Origin: an uncultured Clostridia bacterium
Lineage (GTDB): Bacteria > Bacillota > Clostridia > Christensenellales > Aristaeellaceae
Direction: 5' to 3'
Assembly (NCBI GenBank): GCA_947631405.1
Contig: CANRLC010000012.1
Coordinates: 1-50,100 of the forward strand
DNA length: 50,100 nt
Both the position numbers and the translations under genes were made by a program. How positions within the stretch are numbered: position 1 is the first letter of the stretch; each line of letters begins with the position of its first letter. Positions 14,195 to 24,398 of this stretch are shown here, in pieces. The notes under the pieces are model-generated. The model saw only the letters and a program-made list of their open reading frames with translations. It had not been told where the DNA came from and searched no databases.

Positions 14195-15865
14195 TCAGAA
14201 AAGCCCGGTGATGACGCCCTCGTCGGTGACGTCGATGTCCACCGCGGCGGGCGTCTTGGGCAGGCCGGGCATCGTCAGAATATCCCCGGCGAGCGCGACC
14301 ACGAAGCCCGCGCCCGCGCTCACGCGCACGGCGCGCACGTTCAGCGTGAAGCCCTCCGGCGCGCCCAGCAGCGTCGGGTCGTCGGAGAAGGAATACTGCG
14401 TCTTGGCGATGCACACGGGCATCGCGCCGCAGCCCTCGCGCGCGAGCTGCTCCAGCGCGCGGCGCGCCGCCGGGGCGAAGGAGACGTCCTTCGCGCCGTA
14501 GACGCGCGTGGCGACGGCGCGAATCTTCTCCTGCAGCGGCAGCGCATCCGGATAGGTGAAGGAGAAGCGGTCGGGGTCTCCCTCGCGCAGCGCCTCCATC
14601 ACCAGACGCGCAAGCTCCCGTCCGCCCTCGCCGCCGCGCGCGTAGACCTCGCACAGCGCGGTGCGCGCGCCCTCCTGCGCGGCGGCCTCGCGCACGAGCG
14701 CGATCTCCTTTTCGGTGTCGGTGCCAAAGCGGTTGAGCGCGACGACCGGGGTCAGCCCCCAGACGTCCCGCGCGTTGCGCAGGTGGCGGCGCAGGTTGGC
14801 AAGCCCACGCGCGAGCGCGTCCAGATCTTCCTTCCCCAGCTCGGCCTTGGGTACGCCGCCGTGGCTCTTGAGCGCGCGCACGGTGGCGACGATCACCATC
14901 GCGCCGGGGCGCAGGCCGGACATGCGGCACTTGATGTCGATGAACTTTTCCGCGCCGAGATCCGCGCCGAAGCCCGCCTCGGTGACCACGACGTCGGCGA
15001 GCCTCAAGGCCGTCCTCGTGGCGATCACGGAATTGCAGCCGTGCGCGATGTTGGCGAACGGGCCGCCGTGTACGAAGGCGGGCGTGCCCTCCAGCGTCTG
15101 CACGAGGTTGGGCATGAGCGCGTCGCGCAGCAGCGCCGCCGCCGCGCCCTGCGCGTGCAAATCGCCCGCGGTCACGGGCCGGTCGTCCATCGTGCGCGCG
15201 ACGACGATGCGCGCGAGCCGCGCCTTCAAATCGGCCAGAGACGACGCGAGGCACAGCGTGGCCATGACCTCGCTGGCGGTGGTGATGTCAAAGCCGTCCT
15301 CGCGCGGCGTGCCGTTCGCCTTGCCGCCGAGGCCGTCGATCAGGCTGCGCAGCTGCCGGTCGTTCATGTCCATGCAGCGGCGCAGCAGCACGCGGCGCGG
15401 GTCGATTCCAAGCGGGTTGCCCTGCTGGATGCTGTTGTCGAGCATCGCCGCGATCAGGTTATTGGCGCTGGTGATCGCGTGCATATCGCCGGTGAAGTGC
15501 AGGTTGATGTCCTCCATCGGCACCACCTGCGCGTAGCCGCCGCCCGCCGCGCCACCCTTGACGCCGAACACCGGCCCTAAGGACGGCTCGCGCAGCGCGA
15601 GGCAGGCGCGCACGCCCTCGCGGCGCAGCGCGTCCGCCAGACCGATGGATACGGTGGTCTTACCCTCGCCCGCGGGCGTGGGGTTGACGGCGGAGACCAG
15701 CACGAGCCGTCCGCGCTGGGGCAGCGATTCCAGCTTGCGATAATCCACCTTGGCCTTATTCCGCCCGTAAGGGGTGAGCAGTTCCCGCGGCAGGCCGAGC
15801 TTGTCCGCGATCTCCTCGATGGGCTGCGTCTTGCACGCCTGCGCGATCTCGATGTCCGTGAGCAT
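14195..15865 (-). CDS. fhs: Formate-tetrahydrofolate ligase
   Basis: A 556-residue protein matching the usual length of Fhs. It makes 10-formyltetrahydrofolate from formate, THF and ATP, feeding purine synthesis and, in acetogens, the methyl branch of carbon fixation. Visible marks: the P-loop-like [19 protein letters not shown] near residues 60-80, [34 protein letters not shown] and [16 protein letters not shown]. The ATG at 15865 follows GAAGGAGGG. It is a single gene with its own promoter; other Wood-Ljungdahl genes are not in the window. Confidence 0.97.
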   Translation of the reverse strand: MLTDIEIAQACKTQPIEEIADKLGLPRELLTPYGRNKAKVDYRKLESLPQRGRLVLVSAVNPTPAGEGKTTVSIGLADALRREGVRACLALREPSLGPVFGVKGGAAGGGYAQVVPMEDINLHFTGDMHAITSANNLIAAMLDNSIQQGNPLGIDPRRVLLRRCMDMNDRQLRSLIDGLGGKANGTPREDGFDITTASEVMATLCLASSLADLKARLARIVVARTMDDRPVTAGDLHAQGAAAALLRDALMPNLVQTLEGTPAFVHGGPFANIAHGCNSVIATRTALRLADVVVTEAGFGADLGAEKFIDIKCRMSGLRPGAMVIVATVRALKSHGGVPKAELGKEDLDALARGLANLRRHLRNARDVWGLTPVVALNRFGTDTEKEIALVREAAAQEGARTALCEVYARGGEGGRELARLVMEALREGDPDRFSFTYPDALPLQEKIRAVATRVYGAKDVSFAPAARRALEQLAREGCGAMPVCIAKTQYSFSDDPTLLGAPEGFTLNVRAVRVSAGAGFVVALAGDILTMPGLPKTPAAVDIDVTDEGVITGLF

Positions 15866-15896
15866 GAAGTCCCTCCTTCGCCGTTCTCGGTCTCTT

Positions 15897-15925
15897 ATTA
15901 TAAGGCAAAGCCGCCCCGCACGCAA
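15897..15925 (-). promoter_or_regulatory. fhs promoter
   Basis: On the minus strand: TTGCGT (15920-15925), 17 bp, TATAAT (15897-15902), about 30 nt before the ATG; too short a leader for a riboswitch. Confidence 0.8.
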
Positions 15926-15967
15926 GCGCCGGGGCGAACTTGCGCCCCGCCGCTTTTCTTCATTCCC

Positions 15968-15996
15968 TTGAAATCCCTCGCGCTTCATGATAATAT
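15968..15996 (+). promoter_or_regulatory. Promoter of the VTC-DUF4956-CotH operon
   Basis: TTGAAA (15968-15973), 17 bp, TAATAT (15991-15996) in an AT-rich pocket. Confidence 0.55.
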
Positions 15997-16046
15997 AAAA
16001 TGACAATACGCGCCGGGGCCGACCCGCCGCGAGCGAGAGGCCTGCC

Positions 16047-16751
16047 GTGAAGATCTACCGAAACGAGTGGAAATACCTGCTGCCGGAGGGCGACCTGACC
16101 CTGCTGCAATCGCGCCTTGGGCATGCGCTGCGCCCGGACGCACACGCGCAGGGCGGCGTATACGCCGTACACAGCCTCTACTTCGACGACGCGCGCGATT
16201 CGCTGGCCGCCGCGACGGAGGCGGGCCTCTTCCACCGCTTCAAGTACCGCATGCGCTATTACGGCGCGCCGGGCGAAAACGCGGCGCTGCATCTGGAGCG
16301 CAAGGAGAAGGCCGGAGGCTTCGGCTCCAAGCGCAGCTGCCCGCTGCGCCCCGAGCAGGCGCGCTTGCTGCTGCGCGGCGAATACGCGCCCGCGCTCTAC
16401 GCCGCAAGCGACCCGCTGCTGCGCCGCTTCTGCGCGGACGCCCTGCGCTACGGCCTGCGGCCCCGGGTCGTGATCGACTACGAGCGCACGGCCTTCGTCG
16501 AGCCTGCGGGCAACGTGCGCGTGACGCTCGACCGCGCGCTGTGCGCGTCGCGCAGCGTGGACGCGTTCCTGCTCGGCGGCTATCCGCGCCTGAACCTGCT
16601 GCCCGGCAGTCAGGGCGTGCTGGAGGTCAAGTTCGACGGCCTGCTGCCCGGAACCGTGCGCAAGGCCGTCCTGCTGCGCGGCATGCAGCAAACCTCGTTT
16701 TCCAAATATGTGCTGGGGCTTCGCTCTACAGAAAGGCTGATGTATCGATGA
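16047..16751 (+). CDS. VTC-domain polyphosphate polymerase-like protein
   Basis: A 234-residue VTC domain with no SPX domain. Family features are the opening RNEWKYLL, the FDD in the strand VHSLYFDDA, basic tunnel residues ([14 protein letters not shown]), [13 protein letters not shown] and LEVKFDG near the end. In yeast the VTC catalytic domain makes polyphosphate from ATP; bacterial stand-alone forms are mostly uncharacterised. The start is GTG at 16047 behind GAGAGG. The stop overlaps the next start as ATGA. The VTC, DUF4956, CotH order is a recurring cassette in Bacillota. Confidence 0.88.
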   Translation: MKIYRNEWKYLLPEGDLTLLQSRLGHALRPDAHAQGGVYAVHSLYFDDARDSLAAATEAGLFHRFKYRMRYYGAPGENAALHLERKEKAGGFGSKRSCPLRPEQARLLLRGEYAPALYAASDPLLRRFCADALRYGLRPRVVIDYERTAFVEPAGNVRVTLDRALCASRSVDAFLLGGYPRLNLLPGSQGVLEVKFDGLLPGTVRKAVLLRGMQQTSFSKYVLGLRSTERLMYR

Positions 16752-17419
16752 ACGCGCTCACTCAGGTCTTCAACGACATTCGCCGCGCCTATGACGCGTC
16801 CAATCTGGCCACGGTCACGCTGCTGGCCGTGCTGCTGGTGACGTTGGCGCTCTCGCTGTATGTGTTTTGCGTGTATCGCTTCGTGTCGCACCGGGCGTTT
16901 TACAACCGCGCGTTTCACATCTCCGTGGCCATCATCCCGCTGTTCATCGCCACGATCGTGCTCAGCCTGCAATCCAACCTCGTCATCACGCTGGGCACCA
17001 TCGGCGCGCTGGCCATCATCCGCTTCCGCACCGCCGTCAAGGATCCGGTGGACATGATCTACGTCCTCTGGGCGGTACACATCGGCATCACCTGCGGCTG
17101 CCAGCTCTACGAGGTGGCGGTGTTCACCTCGCTGCTGGTGACGCTGGTGCTGCTGCTGCTCGAGCACGTCCCCGTGGGCCGCGCGCCGCACACGCTGGCG
17201 CTGCGCTGCCGCACCGGGGCGGAGGAGGACGTCCTTCGCGCGGTGCGCGGCGCGGCCAAGCGCGTGCGCCTGCGCAGCCGCAGCTACGCGCAGGACGGCG
17301 CCGATCTGGTGATCGAGGCGATCGTGCCCGACGCGGCGGCGCTCACCGAGCGTCTCGGCGCGATGGAGGCGGTCGAGCGCTTCTCGCTCATCGAGTACGA
17401 CGCGGAGAACATCCTTTGA
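16748..17419 (+). CDS. DUF4956 family membrane protein
   Basis: A 223-residue protein with three or four membrane helices in the first 140 residues (VTLLAVLLVTLALSLYVFCV; VAIIPLFIATIVLSL; a later LLVTLVLLLLE) separated by the conserved loop GTIGALAIIRFRTAVKDP, the family hallmark. The C-terminal 80 residues form a soluble ferredoxin-like domain. Function is unknown; it always travels with VTC and CotH proteins and may anchor or feed the VTC enzyme. Both ends overlap neighbours by 4 bases, so the three proteins are translationally coupled. Confidence 0.88.
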   Translation: MNALTQVFNDIRRAYDASNLATVTLLAVLLVTLALSLYVFCVYRFVSHRAFYNRAFHISVAIIPLFIATIVLSLQSNLVITLGTIGALAIIRFRTAVKDPVDMIYVLWAVHIGITCGCQLYEVAVFTSLLVTLVLLLLEHVPVGRAPHTLALRCRTGAEEDVLRAVRGAAKRVRLRSRSYAQDGADLVIEAIVPDAAALTERLGAMEAVERFSLIEYDAENIL

Positions 17420-19023
17420 GCGCGCGCATCGGCAAGCGAGCGGGCAGCCTGCTGCTCCTCGCGCTGACGGCCCTCGCGCTGGCGTTCGCCGTGCGGGCGT
17501 GGTCGTCGTGTACGCGCCTTCGGGATCATTTGGCGAGCGCGGCGGAGCTGGACGAGATCGCGGCCGCGCGCCGGGAGGCGGACGAGCCGCTGCTGCTCGA
17601 TTTCACGCTGGACGGCTACGCGCTGCCGCAGGACGAGCTGGCGCGCCGCTTTTATGTTTCGCTCCCCGCGGACGGCGATCCGCTCGAGGCGATCGTGCGC
17701 GTGAGCGGCCGCACGCCCGGCGTGTACGTCGCCGTCGAGGACGCGCCCATCGACGAGGCGCTGCTGCAAAGCGCGCGGGAACTGCGCATGATCGCCTACA
17801 CGGACAACGCGTACACGGAATACCGCCTGTCCCTGACGACGCTGCCGCTGATGGTCATCGACTGCGGGCAGACGATCGGCGGAGAAGCCGTGCCCGCCGA
17901 GGTGACGCTCTACGACAACCGCCCCGGCGCAGAGCGGCGCGTGGTTCGCTCTCTGGCGACGATCCATGTGCGGGGCATCACGACGGCGCTGTTTGAAAAG
18001 AAGGGCTACCGCATCTCGCTCGTGCGCGGCACGGCCGGGAGCCACGCGCGGGAAAACGATCTGCCGCTGCTGGGCATGCGCGCGGACGGCGACTGGCTCC
18101 TGTATTCCTGCTACGACGACCACGAGAAGGTGCGCAGCGCATTTTCCTCGCGCCTGTGGTACGACGGCTGCGCGGCGAATAACGCCTTCGGCCTGCAAAA
18201 CGGAACGTATTATGAATTCGTCGAGGTGCTCCTCGACGAGCGCTATTGGGGCCTCTACGCGATGCGCTTCCCCATCGACGCCAAGCAGCAGTCCCTCGCG
18301 AGGAATGAGATGATCTGCAAGCTCAACCGCTGGTGGGATCCGCTTGACCCCGCGTTTGACGAATACGAGGGCGAGGAAAACGTCTTCACGGTCACGCGGG
18401 GGCAGGCGCTTTGCGGCCCCGCGGACGCGCCGAACCCGCTGCGCCGCTACGGCGCGCTGTTCTCCGGCGGGGACGCGGGCTTCGACGTCGATATGGACAA
18501 CGAGATCGACTTTTTCCTCTTCAACGTCCTCACGCAGAACGTCGATTCCTTTAAGGGCGGCGCGCTCAAGAACACCGTCTTCACCTTCAAGGGTGATCCG
18601 TCCCGCTACACGATGCTCTGCGCGCCGTGGGATCTCAATTTCACATGGGGCAACGATTTCCTCGATCGATATGTGGACGAATACCTCGCGCCATACGCCC
18701 TCTCCCCGCAGGACAATGTCGTGATGGAGCGCAGCCCGGTCTATCTCGCCCTGTCGCAGGGCGACGCTGCGCTGGCCGCGCGCGTGCGCGATCGCTGGGC
18801 GGAGTTGCGCGCGGGCGCGTGGTCGGATGAATCCGTGCTCGCGCTCATCGACGAATGCGAGGCGGCGGTGTTTGGCTCCGGCGCGTATGCGCGCGAGCAG
18901 GCGCGCTGGCCGGAGGGTTCCTACATCGACGGCGAGCCGGGGCTGGACACCCTGCGCGAGTACGCGCAAGCGCGCCTTGTTTGCATGGACGCGTGGGTCG
19001 ATGCGCTTTGCGCCGCGCCGTGA
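17416..19023 (+). CDS. CotH kinase family protein
   Basis: A 535-residue protein. An N-terminal membrane segment (SLLLLALTALALAFAV) puts the rest outside. The CotH kinase fold follows from about 170, with YEFVEVLLDERYWGLYAMRFP, a long DMDNEIDFFLFNVLTQNVDSF segment containing catalytic-type Asp and Asn, and CAPWDLNFTWGND, the metal-binding WDxxxxxG signature. In Bacillus CotH phosphorylates spore coat protein CotB; here the target is unknown. The start is TTG at 17416, overlapping the previous stop (TTGA); no better start is seen. A terminator follows. Confidence 0.85.
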   Translation: MSARIGKRAGSLLLLALTALALAFAVRAWSSCTRLRDHLASAAELDEIAAARREADEPLLLDFTLDGYALPQDELARRFYVSLPADGDPLEAIVRVSGRTPGVYVAVEDAPIDEALLQSARELRMIAYTDNAYTEYRLSLTTLPLMVIDCGQTIGGEAVPAEVTLYDNRPGAERRVVRSLATIHVRGITTALFEKKGYRISLVRGTAGSHARENDLPLLGMRADGDWLLYSCYDDHEKVRSAFSSRLWYDGCAANNAFGLQNGTYYEFVEVLLDERYWGLYAMRFPIDAKQQSLARNEMICKLNRWWDPLDPAFDEYEGEENVFTVTRGQALCGPADAPNPLRRYGALFSGGDAGFDVDMDNEIDFFLFNVLTQNVDSFKGGALKNTVFTFKGDPSRYTMLCAPWDLNFTWGNDFLDRYVDEYLAPYALSPQDNVVMERSPVYLALSQGDAALAARVRDRWAELRAGAWSDESVLALIDECEAAVFGSGAYAREQARWPEGSYIDGEPGLDTLREYAQARLVCMDAWVDALCAAP

Positions 19024-19035
19024 CGCGGCGGGGCG

Positions 19036-19064
19036 GGGACGTTTCTTTGGAACGTCCCTTTTTC
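19036..19064 (+). terminator. Terminator of the CotH operon
   Basis: GGGACGTT / AACGTCCC stem with a 7-nt loop followed by TTTTT. Confidence 0.85.
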
Positions 19065-19143
19065 TCGCGCAAAAACTTGCACAAACCGCGGGCGGTTTCG
19101 CGCGGGCGCTTTGTCGGCCTGCGCTGAAATTGGCCCGCCGTTC

Positions 19144-19172
19144 TTGAAATCGCGCGCCGTTCGTGCTAAGAT
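19144..19172 (+). promoter_or_regulatory. Promoter of the serC-serA-leuCDB operon
   Basis: TTGAAA (19144-19149), 17 bp, TAAGAT (19167-19172); about 45 nt to the start, leaving no room for a leader peptide or T-box. Confidence 0.7.
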
Positions 19173-19220
19173 GAAAGCCGTTGGCGCCGCAGGACGCGGC
19201 GTCCCAGAGGAGGAATGACG

Positions 19221-20291
19221 ATGGAACGCGTTTTGAACTTTGCGCCCGGCCCGTCGATGCTGCCGCTGCCGGTGCTGGAGAGGGTGCAAAAGGAGCTGCT
19301 CTGCTACGGCGAGACGGGCATGTCCGTGATGGAGATGAGCCACCGCTCCAAGATGTATCTGGAGATCTTCGAGCGCACCGTGGCCGATCTGCGCGACGTG
19401 ATGGGCGTGCCGCAGAATTACAAGGTGCTCTTTCCGCAGGGCGGCGCGACGGCGATGTTCGCCGCGGTCGCGATGAACCTGATGGACGGCGGCAAGGCCG
19501 ACTATGTGGATTCCGGCAACTTCGCCCACAACGCGCTGGAGGAGGCCAAGAAGTACGGCGAGGTCGTCGTGGCCGGCTCCTCCCGCGAGGAAAACTACAC
19601 GCACATCCCGGACTGGACGCTCTCCCCGGACGCCAAATACGTCCACATCACCACCAACAACACCATCTACGGCACGCGCTACGCCCGCCTGCCGGAGACG
19701 GGCGGCGTGCCGCTGGTGGCGGATATGTCCTCCAACATCCTCAGCGAGGTCTACGACGTGAGCCGCTTCGGCGTCATCTACGCGGGCGCGCAGAAGAACG
19801 TCGGCCCGGCGGGCGTGGTGCTGCTCATCGTGCGCGAGGATCTGCTGGGGCATGCCCTGCCGATCACGCCGAAGGTGATGGACTTCAAGAAGCTCGCCGA
19901 CGCGGACAGCATGCTCAACACGCCCAACTGCTTCGGCATCTACGTCGCGGGGCTGACGTTCCAATGGATCAAGGCGCAGGGCGGCGTGGCGGCGCTGGAG
20001 CGGCGCAACATCGAGAAGGCGAAGCTGCTCTACGACTTCCTCGACGAGAGCCGCCTCTTCAAGGGCACGGCGCAAAAGCGCGACCGCAGCCGCATGAACG
20101 TCACCTTCGTCACCGGCGACGCGGACACGGACGCCCGCTTCGTCAAGGAGGCGGCGGCCAAGGGCCTCGTGAACCTGAAGGGCCACCGCATCGTGGGCGG
20201 CATGCGCGCGAGCATCTACAACGCCATGCCCGCGGAGGGCGTACAGGCGCTGGTCGATTTCATGAAGGACTTTGAGGCGCATACCCGATAA
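19221..20291 (+). CDS. serC: Phosphoserine aminotransferase
   Basis: A 356-residue PLP enzyme of fold type I that converts 3-phosphohydroxypyruvate and glutamate to phosphoserine. Visible: LNFAPGPSMLP at the N-terminus, GGATAMFAAVAMNL, and the PLP lysine in FGVIYAGAQKNVGPAG. I chose the ATG at 19221 because GAGGAGG is 7 bases away; the ATG at 19215 is too close to it. The next gene encodes the preceding step (SerA), 27 bp downstream. No serB is present in the window. Confidence 0.95.
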   Translation: MERVLNFAPGPSMLPLPVLERVQKELLCYGETGMSVMEMSHRSKMYLEIFERTVADLRDVMGVPQNYKVLFPQGGATAMFAAVAMNLMDGGKADYVDSGNFAHNALEEAKKYGEVVVAGSSREENYTHIPDWTLSPDAKYVHITTNNTIYGTRYARLPETGGVPLVADMSSNILSEVYDVSRFGVIYAGAQKNVGPAGVVLLIVREDLLGHALPITPKVMDFKKLADADSMLNTPNCFGIYVAGLTFQWIKAQGGVAALERRNIEKAKLLYDFLDESRLFKGTAQKRDRSRMNVTFVTGDADTDARFVKEAAAKGLVNLKGHRIVGGMRASIYNAMPAEGVQALVDFMKDFEAHTR

Positions 20292-20318
20292 GCGAAAACG
20301 CGGGAAGGATGGGAAAAG

Positions 20319-21497
20319 ATGACCTATCAGATCAAGACGCTCAACGCGATCTCCCCGGCGATCTACACGCAGCTCGGGGATCGCTACAACGTCTCGGCCG
20401 ACGCCGAGCGGCCCGACGCCATTTTAGTGCGCTCGGCCTCGATGCACGAGACGCCGCTGCCCGAGAGCGTGCTGTGCATCGCGCGCGCGGGCGCGGGCAC
20501 CAACAACATCCCCATCGACGCCTGCTCCGAGCGGGGCGTGTGCGTCTTCAACACCCCGGGCGCGAACGCCAACGCCGTGTGCGAGATGGTGATCGCGGGA
20601 TTGCTGCTCTCCTGCCGCAACATCGTGGGCGGCATCGAGTGGGCGCGCACGCTGAAGGGACAGGGCGACGCCGTGGAAAAGGCCGTGGAAAAGGGCAAGG
20701 GCGCCTTCGTCGGCCCGGAGCTGCGCGGCAAGACCCTCGGCGTGATCGGGCTGGGCGCGATCGGCGTGCTGGTCGCCAACGCCGCCGTGGCGCTGGGCAT
20801 GAACGTGATCGGCTACGACCCGATGATCTCCGTCGAGCACGCGTGGAGCCTCTCGCGCAGCGTGCGCCGCGAAAGCTCGCTGGACGCGCTCTTCTCCGAG
20901 AGCGACTTTATCACCGTTCACGTTCCCCTCTCCGACAAGACGCGCGGCATGATCGGCAGCCGGGCGCTGTCGCTGTGCCGCAAGGGCATGCGCGTGATGA
21001 ACTTCGCGCGCGGCGGCCTCGTGGATGAGGACGCGCTGATCGCCGCGCTCGGCGACGGCCGCGTCAGCGCCTACGTCACCGACTTCCCCAGCGACCGGCT
21101 GATCGGCATGGACGGCGTGATCGCCATCCCGCATCTGGGCGCGAGCACGCCCGAGAGCGAGGAGAACTGCGCCGTGATGGCCGCCGCGCAGACGCGCGAC
21201 TTCCTCGAGTCGGGCATCATCCGCAACAGCGTGAACCTGCCCGCCGTGGACGTCGCCCCGGTGAGCAAACCGCGCCTTCTGTGCATTCACGAAAACATCC
21301 CCAACGTGCTCGGCTCCATCACCTCGGAGGTCGCCTCGTTTAAGCTCAACATCTCCGACCTCGTCAACCGCTCGCGCGGGAGCATGGCCGTCTCCGTCGT
21401 GGATATCGACGAGGTGCCGCAGGACGCGCGCGACGCGCTGATCGCACGGGTGGAGAAGATCGCGGGCATGAAGCGCGCGCGGCTGCTGCTCCCCTGA
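20319..21497 (+). CDS. serA: D-3-phosphoglycerate dehydrogenase with ACT domain
   Basis: A 392-residue D-isomer 2-hydroxyacid dehydrogenase. It shows the substrate loop [12 protein letters not shown], the Rossmann motif [13 protein letters not shown], the catalytic Arg in [11 protein letters not shown] and the catalytic His in [11 protein letters not shown]-terminal ACT domain of about 75 residues ([15 protein letters not shown]...) suggests feedback by serine. It oxidises 3-phosphoglycerate with NAD+, supplying SerC. RBS GGAAGG lies upstream of the ATG. Shorter than the long-form enzyme because it lacks the intervening domain. Confidence 0.94.
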   Translation: MTYQIKTLNAISPAIYTQLGDRYNVSADAERPDAILVRSASMHETPLPESVLCIARAGAGTNNIPIDACSERGVCVFNTPGANANAVCEMVIAGLLLSCRNIVGGIEWARTLKGQGDAVEKAVEKGKGAFVGPELRGKTLGVIGLGAIGVLVANAAVALGMNVIGYDPMISVEHAWSLSRSVRRESSLDALFSESDFITVHVPLSDKTRGMIGSRALSLCRKGMRVMNFARGGLVDEDALIAALGDGRVSAYVTDFPSDRLIGMDGVIAIPHLGASTPESEENCAVMAAAQTRDFLESGIIRNSVNLPAVDVAPVSKPRLLCIHENIPNVLGSITSEVASFKLNISDLVNRSRGSMAVSVVDIDEVPQDARDALIARVEKIAGMKRARLLLP

Positions 21498-21525
21498 CGC
21501 GCCGATACGGAAAGGAGAAAACACC

Positions 21526-22788
21526 ATGGGCATGACTATGACCCAGAAGATCCTCGCGCGCGCCGCCGGCGTGGAGCGCTGCCGCCCGGGCGAGTTGCTC
21601 ATGTGCAAGCTCGATCTCGTGCTGGGCAACGACATCACCGCCCCGGTCGCGATCAACGAGTTCGCCAAGATGGGCGCAAAGCGCGTCTTCGATCCCGCCA
21701 AGATCGCGCTCATCCCCGACCACTTCGTCCCCAACAAGGACATCAAGTCCGCCACGATGGCCAAGCAGATGCGCGACTTCGCGCGCGCGCAGGGCATCGT
21801 CCACTACTACGAGGTGGGCCGCGTCGGCATCGAGCACGCGCTGCTGCCGGAGCAGGGCCTCGTCGCGCCGGGCGAGGTCATCATCGGCGCGGACAGCCAC
21901 ACCTGTACCTACGGCGCGGTGGGCGCGTTCTCCACGGGCGTCGGCTCCACCGACATGGCCGTGGGCATGGCCACGGGCGAGTGCTGGTTCAAGGTGCCGC
22001 AGGCCATCCGCGTGGTGCTCACGGGCAAGCCGCGGGGCTACGTCAGCGGCAAGGACGTCATCCTCCACCTGATCGGCGAGATCGGCGTGGACGGCGCGCT
22101 CTATCAATCCCTCGAATTTACCGGCGACGGCGTAGCGCACCTTGACATGGACAGCCGCCTGACCATCGCCAACATGGCCATCGAGGCGGGCGCAAAGAAC
22201 GGCATCTTCCCGGTGGACGGCGTCGCCCGCGCATATCTCGCGGAGCGCGTACACCGCGAGTACGCCGTCTTTGAACCCGACCCCGACGCCAAGTACGAGC
22301 GCACCGTGACCATCGACCTGTCCGCGCTGGAACTGACCGTCGCGCTGCCGCACCTGCCCGAAAACACGCGCCCCGCGAAGGACTGCCGCGACATGAAGAT
22401 CGATCAGGTCGTCATCGGCAGCTGCACGAACGGGCGCATCAGCGACATGCGCATGGCCGCGAAGATCCTGCGCGGGCGCAAGGTGGCGGACGGAGTGCGC
22501 TGCATCGTCATCCCCGGCACGCAGCAGGTCGTCAAGGATTGCCTCGCCGAGGGATTGGTGGACGTCTTCATCGACGCCGGCGCGATCTTCACGATGCCCA
22601 CCTGCGGCCCGTGTCTGGGCGGCTTCTGCGGCGTCCTCGCCGACGGCGAGCGCGCCGTCTCCACCACCAACCGCAACTTCGTGGGCCGCATGGGCCACAC
22701 CGGCAGCGAGGTCATCCTCGCCGGGCCGGCCGTCGCGGCGGCGAGCGCCGTGCTGGGCCGCGTCGCCACGCCAGAGGAGGTGCTTTGA
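21526..22788 (+). CDS. leuC: 3-isopropylmalate dehydratase large subunit
   Basis: A 420-residue aconitase-family large subunit of the shorter, archaeal/clostridial type. The 4Fe-4S ligands are C300 (GSCTNGR), C360 and C363 (CGPCLGG); substrate segments [22 protein letters not shown] and the CTNGR loop are intact. With LeuD it isomerises 2-isopropylmalate to 3-isopropylmalate. It is 28 bp after serA and 1 base before leuD, so one transcript is likely. Members of this branch can also act on homologous acids (homoaconitase, citramalate route), which the sequence cannot exclude. Confidence 0.94.
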   Translation: MGMTMTQKILARAAGVERCRPGELLMCKLDLVLGNDITAPVAINEFAKMGAKRVFDPAKIALIPDHFVPNKDIKSATMAKQMRDFARAQGIVHYYEVGRVGIEHALLPEQGLVAPGEVIIGADSHTCTYGAVGAFSTGVGSTDMAVGMATGECWFKVPQAIRVVLTGKPRGYVSGKDVILHLIGEIGVDGALYQSLEFTGDGVAHLDMDSRLTIANMAIEAGAKNGIFPVDGVARAYLAERVHREYAVFEPDPDAKYERTVTIDLSALELTVALPHLPENTRPAKDCRDMKIDQVVIGSCTNGRISDMRMAAKILRGRKVADGVRCIVIPGTQQVVKDCLAEGLVDVFIDAGAIFTMPTCGPCLGGFCGVLADGERAVSTTNRNFVGRMGHTGSEVILAGPAVAAASAVLGRVATPEEVL

Positions 22789-22789
22789 T

Positions 22790-23284
22790 ATGCAGGCTCG
22801 TTCCCGCGTCATCCGCTACGGCGATCACGTCGATACCGACGTCATCATCCCCGCCCGCTACCTCAATACCGCCGACCCCGCCGAGCTGGCCGTCCACTGC
22901 ATGGAGGATCTCGACCCGGACTTTAAGGCCAAGGTCGGCGAGCGGCGCATCGTCGTCGCCGGGCGCAACTTCGGCTGTGGCTCCTCTCGCGAGCACGCGC
23001 CCATCGCGCTCAAGGCCAGCGGCGTGCAGCTCGTCGTCGCGGATAGCTTCGCGCGCATCTTTTACCGCAACGCCATCGACATCGGCCTGCCGATCGTCGA
23101 GTGCCCCGAGGCCGCCGCGTCCATCGCCGACGGCGACGAGGTCGAGGCCGATCTCGACTCCGGCACGATTCGCGACCTGACCACGGGCAAAGCGTTTACA
23201 AGCGCGCCCTTCCCGCCGTTCATTCAGGAGATCATCGCGCGCGGGGGCATCGCCGCCTTCGTGCGCGGGAAGCTGGAGGCGTAA
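22790..23284 (+). CDS. leuD: 3-isopropylmalate dehydratase small subunit
   Basis: A 164-residue small subunit. It carries DVIIPARYLN, the substrate-recognition loop FGCGSSREHAP, and RIFYRNAIDIGLP typical of the short-form LeuD. The ATG at 22790 is directly behind the leuC stop, with GGAGGTGC inside the leuC end as RBS. It forms the heterodimer with LeuC. Confidence 0.94.
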   Translation: MQARSRVIRYGDHVDTDVIIPARYLNTADPAELAVHCMEDLDPDFKAKVGERRIVVAGRNFGCGSSREHAPIALKASGVQLVVADSFARIFYRNAIDIGLPIVECPEAAASIADGDEVEADLDSGTIRDLTTGKAFTSAPFPPFIQEIIARGGIAAFVRGKLEA

Positions 23285-23285
23285 C

Positions 23286-24362
23286 ATGCAAGCCACAATC
23301 GTCACGCTGCCGGGCGACTACATCGGCCCGGAGATCGTCGCGCAGGCCGTCAAGGCGCTAGACGCCGTCGCCGCGCGCTGCGGCCATTCCTTCGCCTACG
23401 ACGAGCGCAAGCTGGGCGGCGCGTCCATCGACGCCTTCGGCGTGCCGCTGACCGACGAGACGCTCGCCGCCTGCAACGCGGCGGATGCCGTGCTGATGGG
23501 CAGCGTCGGCGGCCCCAAGTGGGACGCCGTCGAGGCGGCGCGCCGGCCGGAAAAGGGCCTGCTCGCGCTGCGCAAGGGCATGGGCGTCTACGCCAACCTG
23601 CGCCCGTGCCGCATCCATCGCCAGCTCGCGGCGGCCTGCCCGCTGCGCGCGGACATCGCCGCGCAGGACATCGACATCGTCATCCTGCGCGAATTGACGG
23701 GCGACATCTACTTCGGCCGCCGTTCCCGCTCCGAGGATGGGCAGAGCGCCACGGACGAGATGGCCTACTCCGCCATGGAGATCGAGCGGCTGGCGCGCAT
23801 CGGCTTTGAGCTGGCGCGCGCGCGCCGGGGCAAGCTCTGCTCGGTGGACAAGGCGAACGTGCTAGAGTGCTCCCGCCTGTGGCGCGAAACCGTCACGCGA
23901 ATGGCGGGCGAATACCCGGACGTGGAGCTGACGCACCTGTATGTGGACAACGCGGCGATGCAGCTCATCCTGCGCCCGCAGCAGTTCGACGTGATGATCA
24001 CCGGCAACCTGTTCGGCGACATCCTCTCCGACGAGAGCGCCGCCATCGCGGGGAGCCTCGGCATGATGCCCTCCGCCAGCCTCGGCGACGGCACGCGCGG
24101 GCTGTACGAGCCGATCCACGGCTCCGCGCCCGACATCGCCGGGCAGGACGTCGCCAACCCGCTGGGCACCATCCTCTCCGCCGCGCTGCTGCTGCGCCAC
24201 AGCCTGAAGCTGGAGCGCGAGGCCGCCGCCGTCGAGGCCGCGGTGCAATCCGTGCTGGACGCGGGCTACCGCACCGCCGACATTTGGTCGGAGGGCTGCA
24301 CGCGGGTCGGCTGCGCGCAGATGGGCGATCTCGTCGCCGCGCAGATCGAGGCGCTGTTGTAA
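23286..24362 (+). CDS. leuB: 3-isopropylmalate dehydrogenase
   Basis: A 358-residue NAD-dependent decarboxylating dehydrogenase. Visible: LPGDYIGPEIVAQAV at the N-terminus, GSVGGPKWD, the substrate arginines in LRPCR and LRELTGDIYFG, the metal aspartates in TGNLFGDILSDE, and the NAD-site segment HGSAPDIAG. It starts 1 base after leuD and is the last gene of the unit. leuA is not in the window, so the entry step to leucine must be encoded elsewhere. Confidence 0.95.
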   Translation: MQATIVTLPGDYIGPEIVAQAVKALDAVAARCGHSFAYDERKLGGASIDAFGVPLTDETLAACNAADAVLMGSVGGPKWDAVEAARRPEKGLLALRKGMGVYANLRPCRIHRQLAAACPLRADIAAQDIDIVILRELTGDIYFGRRSRSEDGQSATDEMAYSAMEIERLARIGFELARARRGKLCSVDKANVLECSRLWRETVTRMAGEYPDVELTHLYVDNAAMQLILRPQQFDVMITGNLFGDILSDESAAIAGSLGMMPSASLGDGTRGLYEPIHGSAPDIAGQDVANPLGTILSAALLLRHSLKLEREAAAVEAAVQSVLDAGYRTADIWSEGCTRVGCAQMGDLVAAQIEALL

Positions 24363-24398
24363 AGCTCACCGCTGCGGAGAATCCATTTTTCGGCAAAC

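Noticed and set aside
14161-15930. THF riboswitch upstream of fhs
   Set aside because: Only about 30 nt lie between the -10 and the start codon, too short for a riboswitch.
17284-18969. Long antisense frame over CotH
   Set aside because: The sense strand encodes a recognised family; the antisense frame is Arg/Val/Ala-rich with no domain, typical of GC-rich shadows. The same holds for 24967-26682, 44739-47573 and 48558-49865.
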